From positions 137,861,866 through 137,925,865 of the forward strand of contig CP136067.1 in assembly GCA_032622095.1 (NCBI GenBank): a DNA stretch of 64,000 nt. Reading direction: 5' to 3'. The notes below the pieces were generated by a model. The model made no database searches and was not told the origin of the DNA. It saw only the letters and a list, made by a program, of their open reading frames with translations. Source of the DNA: Siphonodentalium dalli (taxonomy: Eukaryota; Mollusca; Scaphopoda; Gadilida; Siphonodentaliidae). A program made the translations under genes and the position numbers. The first letter of the stretch is position 1. The number at the start of each line of letters is the position of its first letter. Shown here in pieces: positions 1-11,045 of this stretch.

Positions 1-338
1 ATCGGAAAGCCCTCCCTGTTGTGATTGAAATGACCCAAGTCCCATTCCGATCGCATAATAAATAAGCCGAAAAATTAATAAATAATCCCACCACCGATAT
101 TCGGAGATTTCCGTGCATGACTAAACTACGGATGACGTAGTTGTGGGCGAGCAAATTAAAAACACAGACTTGGAGCCGGAGTTTATTATGCCGACTACGA
201 TTACATAATCGTAGTCAGCCGCGCGATACTAAAATGCGGAATCGGTTTAAAATGCGCGCGCCGTGTATATATATAGATTACATAACTGCGATGAGTTATT
301 TCAGTAAATCAAGATAGCGTGGTTCACTTTGGAAGTTA
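1..338. other. AT-rich stretch, no gene seen
   Basis: No convincing reading frame is present. The only structure is a small perfect hairpin with 11-bp arms at 193-203 and 206-216 (GACTACGATTA and its complement, 2-base loop). Its role is unknown. Confidence 0.5.
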
Positions 339-803
339 TTAAAGGCACGTGAGGCCTTAGTTGTCGAAAATATTCATATTTGTTCCAAACACCGTAAACA
401 GAAAAACATTAAAACGCATACAGTTTCGTTCATATATACCATGACCATCGCGAAACGGCATATTATCATAAATATTTACTATATTTTACCTAAGCAAGAG
501 CCTGATTGTGTTACAGAAGACAGCACAATGCTGCTGGCTAATCACACACAAATGGCATAAACGCTCTTTATTCGTTCCATATAAGGAATTCACCAACAAA
601 GAACGATCTTTATGTTTACCATCATAATATAAACAAACACCAGAAAAGTTACTTTGACAATAACATACTGTTTATGCGATATTTCTTATTTGTATATGGA
701 CAAAGTCTGTCTACATTTTGTTGTTCTTTCTGTTTATGGCGGTTTTTGACGGGTGGAAATATTTTCACAGGATACCCACCGCCAAGGCCAACCGTACCTT
801 TAA
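339..803 (+). mobile_element. TTAA-flanked non-autonomous DNA transposon, copy 1 of 4
   Basis: The element is bounded by TTAA at 339-342 and 800-803. It belongs to a family with further copies at 33244-33766 (reverse), 43869-44397 (same orientation) and 51107-51645 (reverse). The termini are imperfect inverted repeats: the left begins TTAAAGGCACG and the right, read in reverse complement, begins TTAAAGGTACGG. Internal landmarks shared by the copies include two AACGCTCTTTAT-like motifs and a 3' segment with TTTCTGTTTATGGCGG. This is the shortest (465 bp) and most diverged copy. No transposase is encoded and the short open frames inside are chance. The TTAA target suggests mobilisation by a piggyBac-type enzyme, but the terminus does not begin with the usual CCC, so the superfamily is an inference. 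Confidence 0.8.
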
Positions 804-1694
804 CGTACAGCAGACCATATATTTATATTAATAAAGTAATTATTAGCGCATATGATAGTCGTTTTTGCAGCCATAAATAACATACCGCCGCGTGTTTGGT
901 TTCTTGAATCGATGTTACTTTAGTGCTAAATTTGATAGTCACTCAGCGACTATTCATCAGTGCCAACCGGCGAAATGGTTTGCACTATCTAAAATTGGGA
1001 CCCAAAGTGAGTGGTAATGGCAGCAGACGATCGCATTAACTTTGTCATAAGAAGCCCCCAAAAGTTATAAAAACACTGGGCGGAATTAACTGTATATCAG
1101 GTATTTCGTATGTTGTTCTTTGTAAGTATTTCCAAATTATATATCAATCATTAATATATTCGAATGCCACATACATATCACCATTATATAGCCCCCCCCC
1201 CCCCCAAAAAAAAAGACAACACCGTGATCGTATCTTGAATGGAAGGATTTTAGCAAGCGGTCAAAAATCGTGCACTTCTCCTCACAAAAGACTTTATGTG
1301 AAGAAACAGAGAGGAACATTATTATGACGAATATAAGCCATCAAGATACATGTACTAGTATATTAACCAAGACCTTTTTAATCACACCCCATTTGTGTTT
1401 AATTGGACTCCTATAGCACACAACTGTATGACACTATTTCATTGGTATAAATTAGCTTCAGAAATGTGTACCATACAAGGAAGAAGAAGCTAGAATGTCC
1501 AACACGTATTCTTTCAGAAACACTTCAATTTCGTATCGCACTATATTCCGCTCATTGTATTTCTGCATACATTAACCTCATTTCACGAACACCTATGGGG
1601 ACCTCTATATTCGAGAAATAATTCGCTTCTAACACCCGTTCACAATAACAAACATCTGCATTATGCTAAACAAAAACCCACCTGTACACAAAAA
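804..1694. other. No gene seen; C14A9 run
   Basis: AT-rich, unassigned sequence. It contains a homopolymer block of about 14 C followed by about 9 A at 1192-1214. Short open frames here have no recognisable motif and are treated as noise. Confidence 0.5.
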
Positions 1695-1940
1695 ATGTGT
1701 TATATATGTGGCAATTACAGTAAAAAACGGCGATTTTTGTATAACCAACAGAAATGTCAGGTAATTGTCTTCAATGAGAAATCTAAATATGCCTCTATCA
1801 ATCGCACATGGATACTAAATGGCATAGCAGTTAACAAAACGGATTCAGTCACGAACCTGGGCATACCATTACACAAAAGTGACTTTTCAAACACTCTTAC
1901 AGAAAGTGTCAGCTCAAAAATTCGGTTTTGCTTCATTTGA
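1695..1940 (+). pseudogene. LINE ORF2 fragment (region downstream of the RT catalytic loop)
   Basis: An 81-residue open frame whose middle reads like the part of a CR1/L2/Jockey-type reverse transcriptase just after the catalytic loop. It has a K-C-Q-V-I-V-F-N-E motif, which in intact LINEs is usually KCKVMVFNE-like, then a strand containing W-I-L-N-G, and then S-V-T-N-L-G-I, the counterpart of the SFTYLG motif. The catalytic YADD motif itself is not present, and the frame ends in the (ATC)n block. This is a truncated relic with no complete protein. The assignment rests on motif recognition only; the LINE clade is not resolved. Confidence 0.6.
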
Positions 1941-2016
1941 CTCATATTACTGGCGATATGTGTACAGCAGTTGATGATATAGATGTCTTTCTGGACTTCA
2001 TGGTAACGATTACTGC

Positions 2017-2162
2017 CAAATCATCATCATCATCATCATCATCATCGTCATCGTCATCATCATCATCATCATCATTGACATTGACGTCATCGTCATAACC
2101 TTCTTCCTCATCTTCAACATCATCTTCATCATCATCTACATCATCATCTACATCATCATCTA

Positions 2163-2193
<31 letters not shown>

Positions 2194-2201
2194 GTCGTCA
2201 C

Positions 2202-2236
<35 letters not shown>

Positions 2237-2313
2237 ATATAATCATCCTCTTCCTCACGTTCAACATTAACATCGTCATCATCGATCAACGTCGTCGTTC
2301 TCAACATCACCCC

Positions 2314-2346
<33 letters not shown>
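2017..2346. repeat. (ATC)n imperfect trinucleotide array
   Basis: About 330 bp made mostly of ATC/CAT triplets with interruptions. Read on the minus strand it gives a 141-residue frame that is almost entirely Asp, with a Met run. This is the expected translation of the repeat, not evidence for an acidic protein. Confidence 0.9.
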
Positions 2347-2520
2347 TATCGTCATTATATCCACCATTGTAGAAAAGTAAATACGTCTTGCTTATCATAT
2401 TTATTTGTGTTGTCTCTATAAAATTTAATTATGATATCTATTCATTATGTTGTGCATAACAATGTTATATTCTTTGTAAAATCTTCAATATCTGGAGGAA
2501 ATAAAGATATAATAATAATA
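2347..2520 (+). repeat. Possible LINE 3' tail ending in (ATA)n
   Basis: AT-rich sequence ending in AAATAAAG followed by several ATA units (2502-2523). It lies downstream of the LINE scrap at 1695-1940, so it could be that element's 3' untranslated region, separated from it by the (ATC)n array. The link is inferred from position and from the simple-repeat tail. Confidence 0.3.
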
Positions 2521-2706
2521 ATAAACCTTGCAAGTCTGTGTTTTTTTAATTTACAGATTCTATAGGACGGGAGTGTCGTGTAATAAACACATACTGACAC
2601 ATGTGTTAATGGTGGATGAGAGAATTTGCAAAAACGTTTGGCATAGACGTAGTAACCGAAGAAAATAACTTCATTGTGCGATTCCCCATTTATAAAACCT
2701 ATACAA

Positions 2707-2800
2707 GACAGGGGGGGGGGGGTGAAATTTTTTCTTCCGGCACGTATGCCGGGGTGGGTGGGTGGTCAAAGCCACCAACAAGCAATTTTTTCCGCAACTA
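2707..2800. repeat. G-run plus GGTGGGTGGGTGG module
   Basis: A run of about 13 G is followed by T-rich sequence, a small palindrome-like CGGCACGTATGCCG and then GGGGTGGGTGGGTGG. Related GGGTGGGTGG/T-run modules occur at 4690-4860, 41580-41660, 43118-43255, 45560-45680 and 63655-63800. They appear to be pieces of one dispersed low-complexity repeat. Confidence 0.45.
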
Positions 2801-2934
2801 AAAAAAAAAATTCCTGCTTGTTTTTAGTGTTTTGGCAATGAGTTGGGCTTCAAAACCACTTTGAATCAGTTTGAATGAGAGAAATAATGTAATTCTAACT
2901 GGTAAACTGACTGCAGGCAGTTATCGTGTTGTAT

Positions 2935-3015
2935 TTTGTTGCAAATTTTGAAATCCAAGATGGCCGCTGGCAGCCATGTTTTTTTGGCCGAATGACCTCA
3001 AAATTCGGCCAAATT
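2935..3015 (-). repeat. Fragment of the 58-59.8 kb satellite unit
   Basis: In reverse orientation this carries the GGCCGAATGAC / AACATGGCTGCCAGCGG / CATCTTGGATTTC blocks typical of the satellite array near 58-59.8 kb and of the window's right edge. The open frame covering it is therefore not a gene. Confidence 0.7.
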
Positions 3016-3350
3016 AAATCCTCATTTTCTCGGCGTTCTAGTGTGCTCTGGCCTTTATCAGCTACACGAGTATGGCAAACATTTCAGTTAACATCAAATA
3101 CACATTTGGTTGTTGAGCTGTCAGTTTTAGATTACAGAAATAGTACCATAATCGATCTTTGTAAGAGTGTGGGTCTTCGAAAGAGGCGATGTAAAAAAAC
3201 AAACAAAATTGGCACATGGGTACCCGATATTTAGTACAACTACTTAGTAGTAGTAGAATAGTAAACTGAGGTGGCGAGTCTGGAAAGTGGCCAAAATGAA
3301 AAACATCGACACGCGTGTCTGGAATTTTTTTTTATGACCCCCCCCCCCCC

Positions 3351-3676
3351 GGGGCTATTGCGGACCACTCTTATCGACTGGAGCACCCCGAATGAGGTGA
3401 CCCACCCTTACGAGATGGTCAAATTGCCTGTCGGGGTCAGTCCCCGATAGAAGCGGAAGTCCGTCAGGCCCCACTCGTCCTCCTCAGGCTGCGAACCCAT
3501 ACCTTCTTTTTTTTTGTTGGCCCGGGGCTATTGCGGACCACTCTTATCGGCTGGAGCACCCCGAAAGAGGTGACACACCATTACGAGATGGTCAAATTGC
3601 CTGTCGGGGTCAGTCCCCGCTAGAAGCGGAAGTCCGTTAAGACAACTCGTCCTCCTCAGGCTGCGAACCCATACCG
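3351..3676. repeat. Direct duplication of a ~153-bp unit
   Basis: Copies at 3351-3503 and 3524-3676 (period 173 bp) start with GGGGCTATTGCGGACC and end with GCGAACCCATACC. They differ at a handful of positions and are separated by a T-rich spacer. The reverse complement starts near GGGTTCGCAGCC, which resembles a tRNA B box, so a SINE origin is possible. No A box or target duplication was seen, so this remains open. Confidence 0.75.
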
Positions 3677-4053
3677 TGGAATAAACACCGTGAGTGCTCA
3701 ATAAATTTTAAAGTTAGATGTTCCACTCCTGATGAACCGAGAATTACATATAGTGCAGAAGAATTCATATTCATTGGTGGGAAATATGCATGGTCGTAAC
3801 TACTCGTCAATGCGTGTTTAGTATATATACAGGTTAACAAGAAAGCGCCACCTTTGACGATTGTGTTTGTCTCTGCTAGGGGAAAGTACTTTAACTCTAA
3901 ATCCCTCAAGTCAAACGATTAAAAGAATATTTTGGTCGGTATTCGTCCATGCCACATTGCTATTGTAACATAGAGTTACTCCTCCTGAACTACTCATGTC
4001 TCGGCCACAGGCCAAATAATTATATTCCATCTGTTTCGACACATCGATAAAAC

Positions 4054-4531
4054 ACAAGCTCCATGCAGAGTTCAGTCCCCTATGCAGGACTTACCTATGG
4101 AATACTATTAGGGCCACTTCCTAAAGGCGCTGTCGGCGCGCCGAAAGCGACAAAAAGTGCGCCATTAGTAACGCGCCGAAAGCAACAAAATGTGAGATAT
4201 TAGCACATGTTTCGGCGCGCCGAAAGCGCGAAAGCGACAAAATGTTGCGGCGCGCATTTTGTCGCTTTCGGCGCGCCCAGACATGCGCTAATATCGCACA
4301 TTTTGTCGCTTTCGGCGCGCGCATTTATTTATTTGCGATTTTTTTTCATTCTGCATTATTCTGAGAAACTGAACTGTCCGTATTCATTTGAAAATTGTCT
4401 AAATCAAACCAGAATGAATTGTAACTGACAAAACACTTCAACAAAAATGTTAGATTTAATTAAGAAAATACACATGCCGGCAGCGTTCAAACATCACGTA
4501 GCGAGGGGACTGAACTCTGTTTTGTGGCTTG
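4054..4531 (+). mobile_element. ACAAGCT-TIR MITE carrying a GC-rich foldback
   Basis: The inverted termini begin ACAAGCTCCATGCAGAG at 4054 and end with GACTGAACTCTG...GGCTTG at 4531. The same family occurs at 13853-14145 and 62562-62857, with half-copies at 31158-31300 and 32205-32348. Shared interior blocks are TTATTTATTTG near the left and TTTAATTAAGAAAATACAC near the right. Relative to the 293-bp copy at 13853, this one has about 190 bp of extra GC-rich palindromic sequence replacing the segment after the left terminus. It is non-autonomous, with no coding content. Confidence 0.8.
4133..4322. repeat. GC-rich foldback built from CGAAAGCGACAAAA units
   Basis: Left arm about 4163-4243, right arm about 4250-4322, each with repeats of GGCGCGCCGAAAGCGACAAA and a GATATTAGC spacer motif. 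Together they would form a hairpin with arms of about 75 bp. Its composition (rich in CG and GCGCGC) is unlike everything around it, and it lies wholly inside the MITE at 4054-4531. Confidence 0.8.
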
Positions 4532-5669
4532 ATCAAATACATATCAACAATCGCTGGTTAAGTGGTCCTGTTAATTTGCTATCTAGATTGACGTGTGATG
4601 TATTATAGACCAAAATAATTAACATTTTCTCACTAACAGCTGACTTTAATTGAGCCAAATGTTTGGACTGAAATGGCCACAAGTTCAAGGGGGAGGGTTC
4701 GGTCAAGAAAAAATACCAGGATACAAGGTTGAAATTTGGTTTTGAATTTTTTGGGACCCACCACCCCGGGAACGCAAGTTTTCACCTTTCGGATCTCGGA
4801 CATCCACCCGTCCAACGCAAGTTTCTTTTTTTCAAAGGTAATGGGGACCCGGCCACCCCGACAGTTTGATGAAAAACAATGAAGATGACAGGATAATTCA
4901 GAGAAAGGGTGTTAAATGCTTTAAATAGTCATGGGGATGAAATGCCAAACACGTATGCCTAATGGAATGCAAAAGCAATAATTAAATTTGAAAGGTTCAT
5001 AATCCATTCCCAGTACGGGGGAGGTGTGCTGTAGGAAATTCCAAGGTAGACATCCCCAATGGGTGCCCTCTAGCCACGACGTCGTCCTTGAAACTACTAG
5101 AATAATTACACGTGCTGACATTGTCATCACTGGAGAAAACTTAAGTTTAAAACAACAACGTAAACCTGCGAGAACATTGTCTCTGGGTCTCACATTAAAA
5201 ACCAAAAATTTCATAGTTAGTCAAACTTATTATCTGAACATTTCCCAGAAATCAAAAGGAATCTTTCTAGACTTGTGTTATGCTTTTTGTCTTTCTGTTT
5301 TCTGCTCGGTCCCCAACCCAGAACACCCCTGCAAATGAATAATATACCATCCCAATATATACTTTTATAACTGGATGGGAGAATCCATTTAGTAAAGAAT
5401 GGTTTAATCAAACAACAACTTAAGAAGTAAAAAAACTGGTACATTTTCTTAACAGCATCAGTTTTTCCTTCCAGCAACATTGAAATTCAACAGGACCCAC
5501 CAGCATCATAGCAAATTAGCAGGACTACCTAACCAGGGGTGTATACTTCGTCTACCAGAACGTGAATTGGGCACCTGAAAATATGCAAAAGGTACCCATG
5601 CATACAGTGTATGCAAAAGCACAGGCTCCTGGGGAAAATTACTAAACTACCAATATAAACTACTAGCAG
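4532..5669. other. No gene seen; low-complexity GGTGGGT/T-run patch
   Basis: Unassigned sequence with a CCCACCACCCCGG / T-run patch at 4690-4860 related to the module at 2707. The block near 5486-5560 resembles 21300-21370 (shared AGCATCATAGCA). No plausible exon was identified. Confidence 0.4.
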
Positions 5670-6355
5670 GTGACCCGACTTCATCCGGGCTTTGCCCTTG
5701 AATTGACCATTTTGAAGGTCAAGGTCAGGTCGGATTGACGATTTGACCCGTCCAAAACACTCCCCGGACAAAAGTAACCCTAGGTATCAAATTTCGTCGA
5801 AATCCGTTAGTTTTACCCGATTTGACCTTGAATTGACCTTTTTGAAGGTCAAGGTCAGGTCGGGGTCACAATTTGACTGGTCCATGAGACTTCCAGGACA
5901 AAAGTCCCCTAGGTAGTAAGTTTGCACTCAATCGGTAGGGCCGTTTTCGAGTCTATAACGGACACACACATACATATATATCATTTGTGGGTACCCGTTT
6001 CAAGGTGAAGGTCACCTCGGGCGGAAAAACTGACCCGATGAAAATCTCCCCCATTCCTAGGAACCCCTAACTACGAACACAGACATAAGGACCACACAAC
6101 ACGGTCATGTCTGGACACAGACACAACACGCTCATGTCTGGACACAGATACGCTCTTTATCAACGACACTGCGGATACGAACGCTCTTTAACTATCACGC
6201 GATTAACTCCACAATTCCAAGACGGCGGCAGTGGGAATTGGAGAATGAGTGCCTGGAGCTTCTCAAAGGCAACGCGACGACACTTAGATAGGAAGTTTGG
6301 TCGAAATCCGTCCGGAAGTTTTCCCGGCCAGAGCTAACAGACAAACAGAAGTTCC
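5670..6355 (+). repeat. Interspersed repeat with internal duplication, ending in an AT tail
   Basis: AATTGACC...TTTTGAAGGTCAAGG is present at 5701 and again at 5831 (about 131 bp apart), each followed by a FYTCCYGGACAAAAGT-type block. The 3' part contains GGTCGAAATCCGTCCGG then CCAGAGCTAACAGACAAACA and an ATATATTA tail, a layout common in 3' ends of invertebrate retroposons. The class is inferred and not firm. Confidence 0.5.
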
Positions 6356-6370
6356 AAAATATATATTAGA

Positions 6371-7469
6371 ATACCAGTGACAAGGTTCAAATTATCGATT
6401 TTGGCTAAAACAACATCAAATATCAGATTAAATTCATTTTAATTCTTCTACCAAATACACGGTTTTAAGAATATATATAAATATGCATAAACATAGATTC
6501 AAAACATATCATTGCTCGCAACCTCAGACGATCAAGATGAGATAATAATTACACAGATAATATATCTACACAAGATATAATTACACAGTAAAGCAATTAG
6601 CTCTTTCATTGATGTGGAAAATAAATTTTACACAAGTTTCGAATTGTATTTGATTTGCTATTTGAAAGAAGAATGGTAAGTAATGGTATCAAAACCTTAA
6701 TGAATTATGAAAATCGACAATTGAAGCCAAAATATCCTCATATGTGTCTTATTGACAATAAATTTTGACCGGCTTGGTGATTGGTTGAAAATAAACTAGA
6801 GTAAAGTTCACAAATGTTGGATTGAAAAAATCAATATGCATAGATATCCGATAGAGTATTGAAGAAACACTTGAATTGTTAATTTTCTCTGTACCAAGAA
6901 GTTTAAAACAGAAGCGAACTTGAAAGCTATAGTTAATACTTGGAATGTGATTTGATACATTAAAATCCTGCGAAAATAGCGCGACCTTGACCCCCCCCCC
7001 CGCATTCTTGTTTTACTTTCGCTTTCAAAATTTACTGCCATCAGCAGACACTTTCTGGAATTCGTTTGATGAATAAAGTTGAAAAATTGGACACAAACAC
7101 ATCGGTTGAAATAAAAAAAAAAGGTATGGGTGGCTTCGCAGTGAGTTGCGGAACATATATGAGCATTTATAGGTTATGTCATCGCGTGTAAATAATTGCT
7201 AAATATATTGAATTTATAGTCAAAGGCCTCTGAGCAGACAGCGACATTGGCGACCCGATTTCTTCGGTAGATATCGGTAGTTTCCGATACGATATCTCGA
7301 CTTCGCTTCGTTCAATTTCGCCGAGTTATTATTATGTCAAATGAAAGGAAATTCTATTGCAAATAAAGACACACCTGAATATATTTTGGCTGCAATCATC
7401 AATTTCTCGAATTTAATAGGGCTTTGATAGTTGGTGTAGTTTTAGCCACTTGAACCTTGTCACTGGTAT
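6371..7469. mobile_element. 1.1-kb TIR element, non-autonomous
   Basis: The left end begins ATACCAGTGACAAGGTTCAA and the right end (7450-7469) is its reverse complement. Similarity continues inward through GGCTAAAAC and a TTAAATTC block, giving imperfect inverted repeats of about 70 bp. The right portion (about 7290-7469) recurs at about 44790-45465, where it is interrupted by the TTAA element at 44869-45339. There are no coding motifs. The superfamily is unknown; a TA target is possible but not proven. Confidence 0.7.
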
Positions 7470-8960
7470 AGTCTATATTGGTATTTCAGTAATTTCCCCC
7501 AGGGGGCTGTGTGCAAAAGGCCTAATTATGGCTCTACCATATATATAGAGAGAGCCAAAGCATGATGATTATTTGTTGCTGCTCTCATATGCATGCAAAT
7601 TTATCTCATTGCGAATCACACAGATTAATTATTAGTCAAACGAATGACTCCATAAAACAAATATGAGGTCATGTAATTACGTCATCGTTCTCTTCTCGGG
7701 GTTTACCATTTTCAGCTTCTGTGAAAATATAATCATCGTCTTGGTCTTTATTTTCACCAATGAGTTCCAAAATTAGCAATTTCCAGTCGGAGAAAAGTTA
7801 AAACAATTATTATTACAAAGAAAGTCTAATTTCCACAGATATAATATATCAGTGACCGCAAAGAAATCGCGTTACAAATCAAACGCAATAAATAGCGCGA
7901 TATCAATCAAAACTAGTTTCGATTAAATCCGATTCTGGCGGCGATCACCGTGATCTGTCTTCTGGAGCAAGTTATTTTTGTCGATCTTGAGACAAAATAG
8001 CCACAAGGTCAAGTATCTTTAAAGTAGATCATGCCATGAATCTCTACTCTGGCTAACGTATGCAGAGATCATATTTCACCAGTACAAAACCTTAGAACTT
8101 TTTGAAGAGAACCTTATAGCAAACACCAAGCGTGTCTATACCTTAGGCAGGTGAATGACGTCATATAATTTTTTCTAATCCATCCGAGATTTTTCAAGAT
8201 CGCGGGTATGGATTTTGGAGAAATTATCACGTGACTTCCGGTTAGCAACAGTGTGGAGATTGCAAAAAAAAAACGCGGAATTGGGAATGAAGCATTGCGA
8301 TGAAAATGAAAGTAACTAATTCACAACTTACGAAGAATTCACATGTGATTTGGGTCTATTAATTTCATTTTGACCAATTTCGTTGGTTCGCTTAATGAAA
8401 ACGAAAAATGAAGAATTCATGACGAGAATCATGGCTATGGCCCTCCTCAAATTTTACATTTTTGATATTTTACCCGAGTTAATACTCAGGCCTGGTAGTT
8501 TGATAATTGCAGCTAGGGGGGCTGAAAATAGCGCTCTAAGTCTTGGGTTGCCTTAGAAGGGCTAATAAGCCAACCTAGACTTCCTCTCTTCTCTTGAATT
8601 AATGTTATCTGTGCAGTGGATATTTATAGTGGCATTGAAGACAGCCTGGTTCTTTGTTGCTGAGAACATACCAGAAGATGTCAGAGATTAGCAGAAAGTT
8701 TTTATTATATGTCCTAACAGGTTAGTTTCACAAAGTGAATTTCATGTTGGCGAGTTTTACCAGTTTTAGGGGGGCTGAAAATAGCCCTCCTGGAGTCAAT
8801 TTTGCGAGGGCTGTAGGAGGGCTATTCTGTTACCCCCCCCCCCCCCCGGCTAGTGGCCACACGGCTACTGATTCATTCGGACTAGGCTACCATTCCGATC
8901 AATTATAATCTGTAATTTACTAATTTTGTAGTCGAGTTCAACGTATTATTGATGGAAACT
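7470..8960. other. No gene seen; several short dispersed repeats
   Basis: The segment 8025-8120 reappears diverged at 10829-10920 (shared GAATCTCTAC, GGCTAACG, ACAAAACCTT). GGGGGGCTGAAAATAGC occurs at about 8515 and 8768, and there is a run of about 15 C at 8834-8848. No open frame here is convincing. Confidence 0.45.
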
Positions 8961-9172
8961 TTAACCCTTCCATGACTGGAGCTTCCAGAAATTTTGCGAA
9001 AACCCTGTGCCAATGCATTCTCTTATATATGCGAGCATACCATTGGGAGCCTCACATATATATGAGAATGCTTTGGTCTATAACTAATCCTAATGGGAGA
9101 TTCGCATATATAAGAGAATGTACTGGTACAGGGTCTTTAATGCTGCACTAGCGAAGCTTCCGTCATGAATTG
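8961..9172. mobile_element. Diverged TTAACCCTT-terminus element with two ATATATGCGA-type hairpins
   Basis: The left end is TTAACCCTTCCATGACTGGA. The right end near 9160-9172 in reverse complement reads TTCATGACGGAAGCTTC, matching the left end but lacking a clear TTAA. Inside are diverged versions of the CCAATGCATTCTCTTATATA palindrome. The same family is seen at 30761-31039 and 46498-47868, with a fragment at about 10940-11045. Confidence 0.6.
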
Positions 9173-9175
9173 GTT

Positions 9176-9392
9176 CATGATGATCATCATCATCATTTAT
9201 TCTCAAATCACCAGACAATGGGGAGACATTGGTATAATTGAGTGAATATATATATATATATGTACATAAATCAATTGAACGGTATAGCATGGATATGAAT
9301 ATAACACATTTGTGGGTGGGTGTAGGTACGGTATACGTGCAATCATGGAGAGGGTGGGGTTAAAATAATCTCACGTGTCATCATTGGCTCGC

Positions 9393-9423
<31 letters not shown>

Positions 9424-9850
9424 GTGGGGGGGGGGGGGTCCATTGAATATAGACTATATACTCGGCAAAAATAGGGGTGGTGCCTGGGTCGGGTTACTAT
9501 GGGGTGGTGAACATGTAACTTGAGAGTCGTGACTGTGGTAAATCGTTTGATCATTTATATTAAGGCGATGTTGTTTGCCACAGGAGGTTCCATTAAACGT
9601 ATATAGGACGTCGCGGATGAATTTGCTTAGATTAGTTAGAGTTCGTCTATTTCTGCAGGTGAAGAGCGCATTCAATTTGTATGTGTTGGGCCTAACTTTG
9701 TAGTACGGTTTGATGTGTTTTTGTCTTAGATCGAGTAGTTTCTTGCATTTGAAGATTATATATGATACTCATCCCCGAGTTCCTCGTTACATATAGGGAA
9801 CATTTTGTATCTGAGTATAGTCCTTGTTGGACCATGCATGATCCAAATTC
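9176..9850 (-). pseudogene. Minus-strand LINE ORF2 C-terminus and 3' end
   Basis: On the minus strand a frame reads Y-K-M-F-P-I-C-N-E-E-L-G-D-E-Y-H-I, then (after a frameshift/stop) F-K-C-K-K-L, K-P-Y-Y-K-V-R-P-N-T-Y-K-L and L-T-N-L-S-K-F-I. This is the Cys/His-containing C-terminal tail of a CR1/L2/Jockey-like LINE ORF2. The longest clean frame is 9454-9675. Downstream on the same strand the sequence runs into an AT-rich region with a (TA)n tract (9393-9416) and a 14-15 G run. It ends in (ATG)n near 9180-9200, consistent with a LINE 3' microsatellite tail. Frame breaks make it dead. Confidence 0.65.
9393..9438. repeat. (TA)n microsatellite followed by a G run
   Basis: About 24 bp of alternating T/A, then ATGT and roughly 14 consecutive G. 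A second (TA)n lies at 9246-9262. Confidence 0.85.
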
Positions 9851-10105
9851 TACTTGTTAATTGACTCTCGCGAAGCCTGTGCCATAGATAATGCGAATGG
9901 TGTGATGGCTAGTATTTTTTCCGTTGTCTGGTTTTGAAGCGGATGACTAACTTAATTTATTTTCACTAATTGGGTGACAAATCGGATCGATCTTTGTTAT
10001 CCAAAGCTATAAACTACACCGACGGATGTCTGCGAAATGTCCGATAAATAATGCTATATATACGGAAGTCGTTCGCATTGGTTAAAGTTGAAAAACCATA
10101 CATAG

Positions 10106-10804
10106 CTTACTCGTATTTAATTTCGCGCAGTACTATTTCGCTCAGTTTTGAATTCGCGCAATTTGAATTCGCGCACCTATAGCTGCGCGAATTCAAAAAT
10201 GACAACAATATTTTCCTAAAAGTTTTGGATCTTTTGATGACATAGTTCTTAATCGTTCCTGAAGGTATATGTATATATTAAACACAATAACGACGCCGTG
10301 CTTGTAAAGCATGACTGCATCATCAATGCGTTGTGAAGATGTGTGTTTATATGCTCCAATTGTTCTCAGTGATATTAAATTGAAATAATTATAGACATCA
10401 TTGGAATGAGTCTGGAATGAACTCGAAAGAAGTAACACCACAACCAGATATTTGGCAGTTCACTTCAGAGGAAAATCAACACTTGGCTGAGGGTTGTGTT
10501 GCCATCATTCAACCTGGCACATGTATATTACCGACGATGTTACCATACTTTGTTGCTTTACCTAATTATGAGTAATGGTGTTTATGTTGGTCGCCCGCAT
10601 GTAATAAATAGCCCAACATAAAATCAGGTCTAGTTGTCTACATTCAATCCAGCCTTCTTAATGTATGTAACTCATCAACATATCCATCTGCTTTTCCCTG
10701 TGGTTCGCTATAACTCAGGAGTTCTAAATCTTTTTGCTCAGTTTTAAATTCGCGCACCAATGGGTACGCGAAAAATAGTACCGCGCGAATTTAAATACAG
10801 TAAG
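10106..10804. mobile_element. CGCG-rich TIR element of ~700 bp
   Basis: The left terminus CTTACTCGTATTTAATTTCG plus CGCAGTACTATTT is mirrored at the right end by AAATAGTACCGCGCG AATTTAAATACAGTAAG, giving about 35 bp of inverted repeat with few mismatches. A second internal pair (TTGAATTCGCGCA / TAAATTCGCGCACC) extends the palindromic character. The 0.55-kb core has no recognisable protein. This type of TATTTAAWTTCGCG terminus is common in invertebrate MITEs; assignment to a superfamily is not attempted. Confidence 0.7.
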
Positions 10805-10939
10805 GTATATAGAATATACCTATATATCGATCATGCCTTGAATCTCTACACAGGCTAACGCCCGTATAGAGAACATATTCCACCACTACAAAACCTTGGA
10901 ACTTTTTGAAGTTTGGCTCGGAACATCATAAATTCGAAA

Positions 10940-11045
10940 AAATAATGCGGCGAACTTATATATGCGACGATCCCTATGGGAGACTGGCATATATTAGAGC
11001 ATGCACTGGCACGTGATCTTTAATGCTGCACCAGCAAAATTATAT
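10940..11045. mobile_element. Fragment of the TTAACCCTTTCATGACGG-type element
   Basis: A diverged hairpin (TTATATATGCGA...CATATATTAGAG...GCATGCACTGGCAC) is followed by GATCTTTAATGCTGCACCAGC, matching the right part of the element at 8961. The termini are lost. Confidence 0.45.

Noticed and set aside
1942..2367. 141-residue Asp-rich open frame on the minus strand, reminiscent of acidic shell-matrix proteins
   Set aside because: It is the direct translation of an (ATC)n array; no signal peptide or non-repeat core supports a protein.
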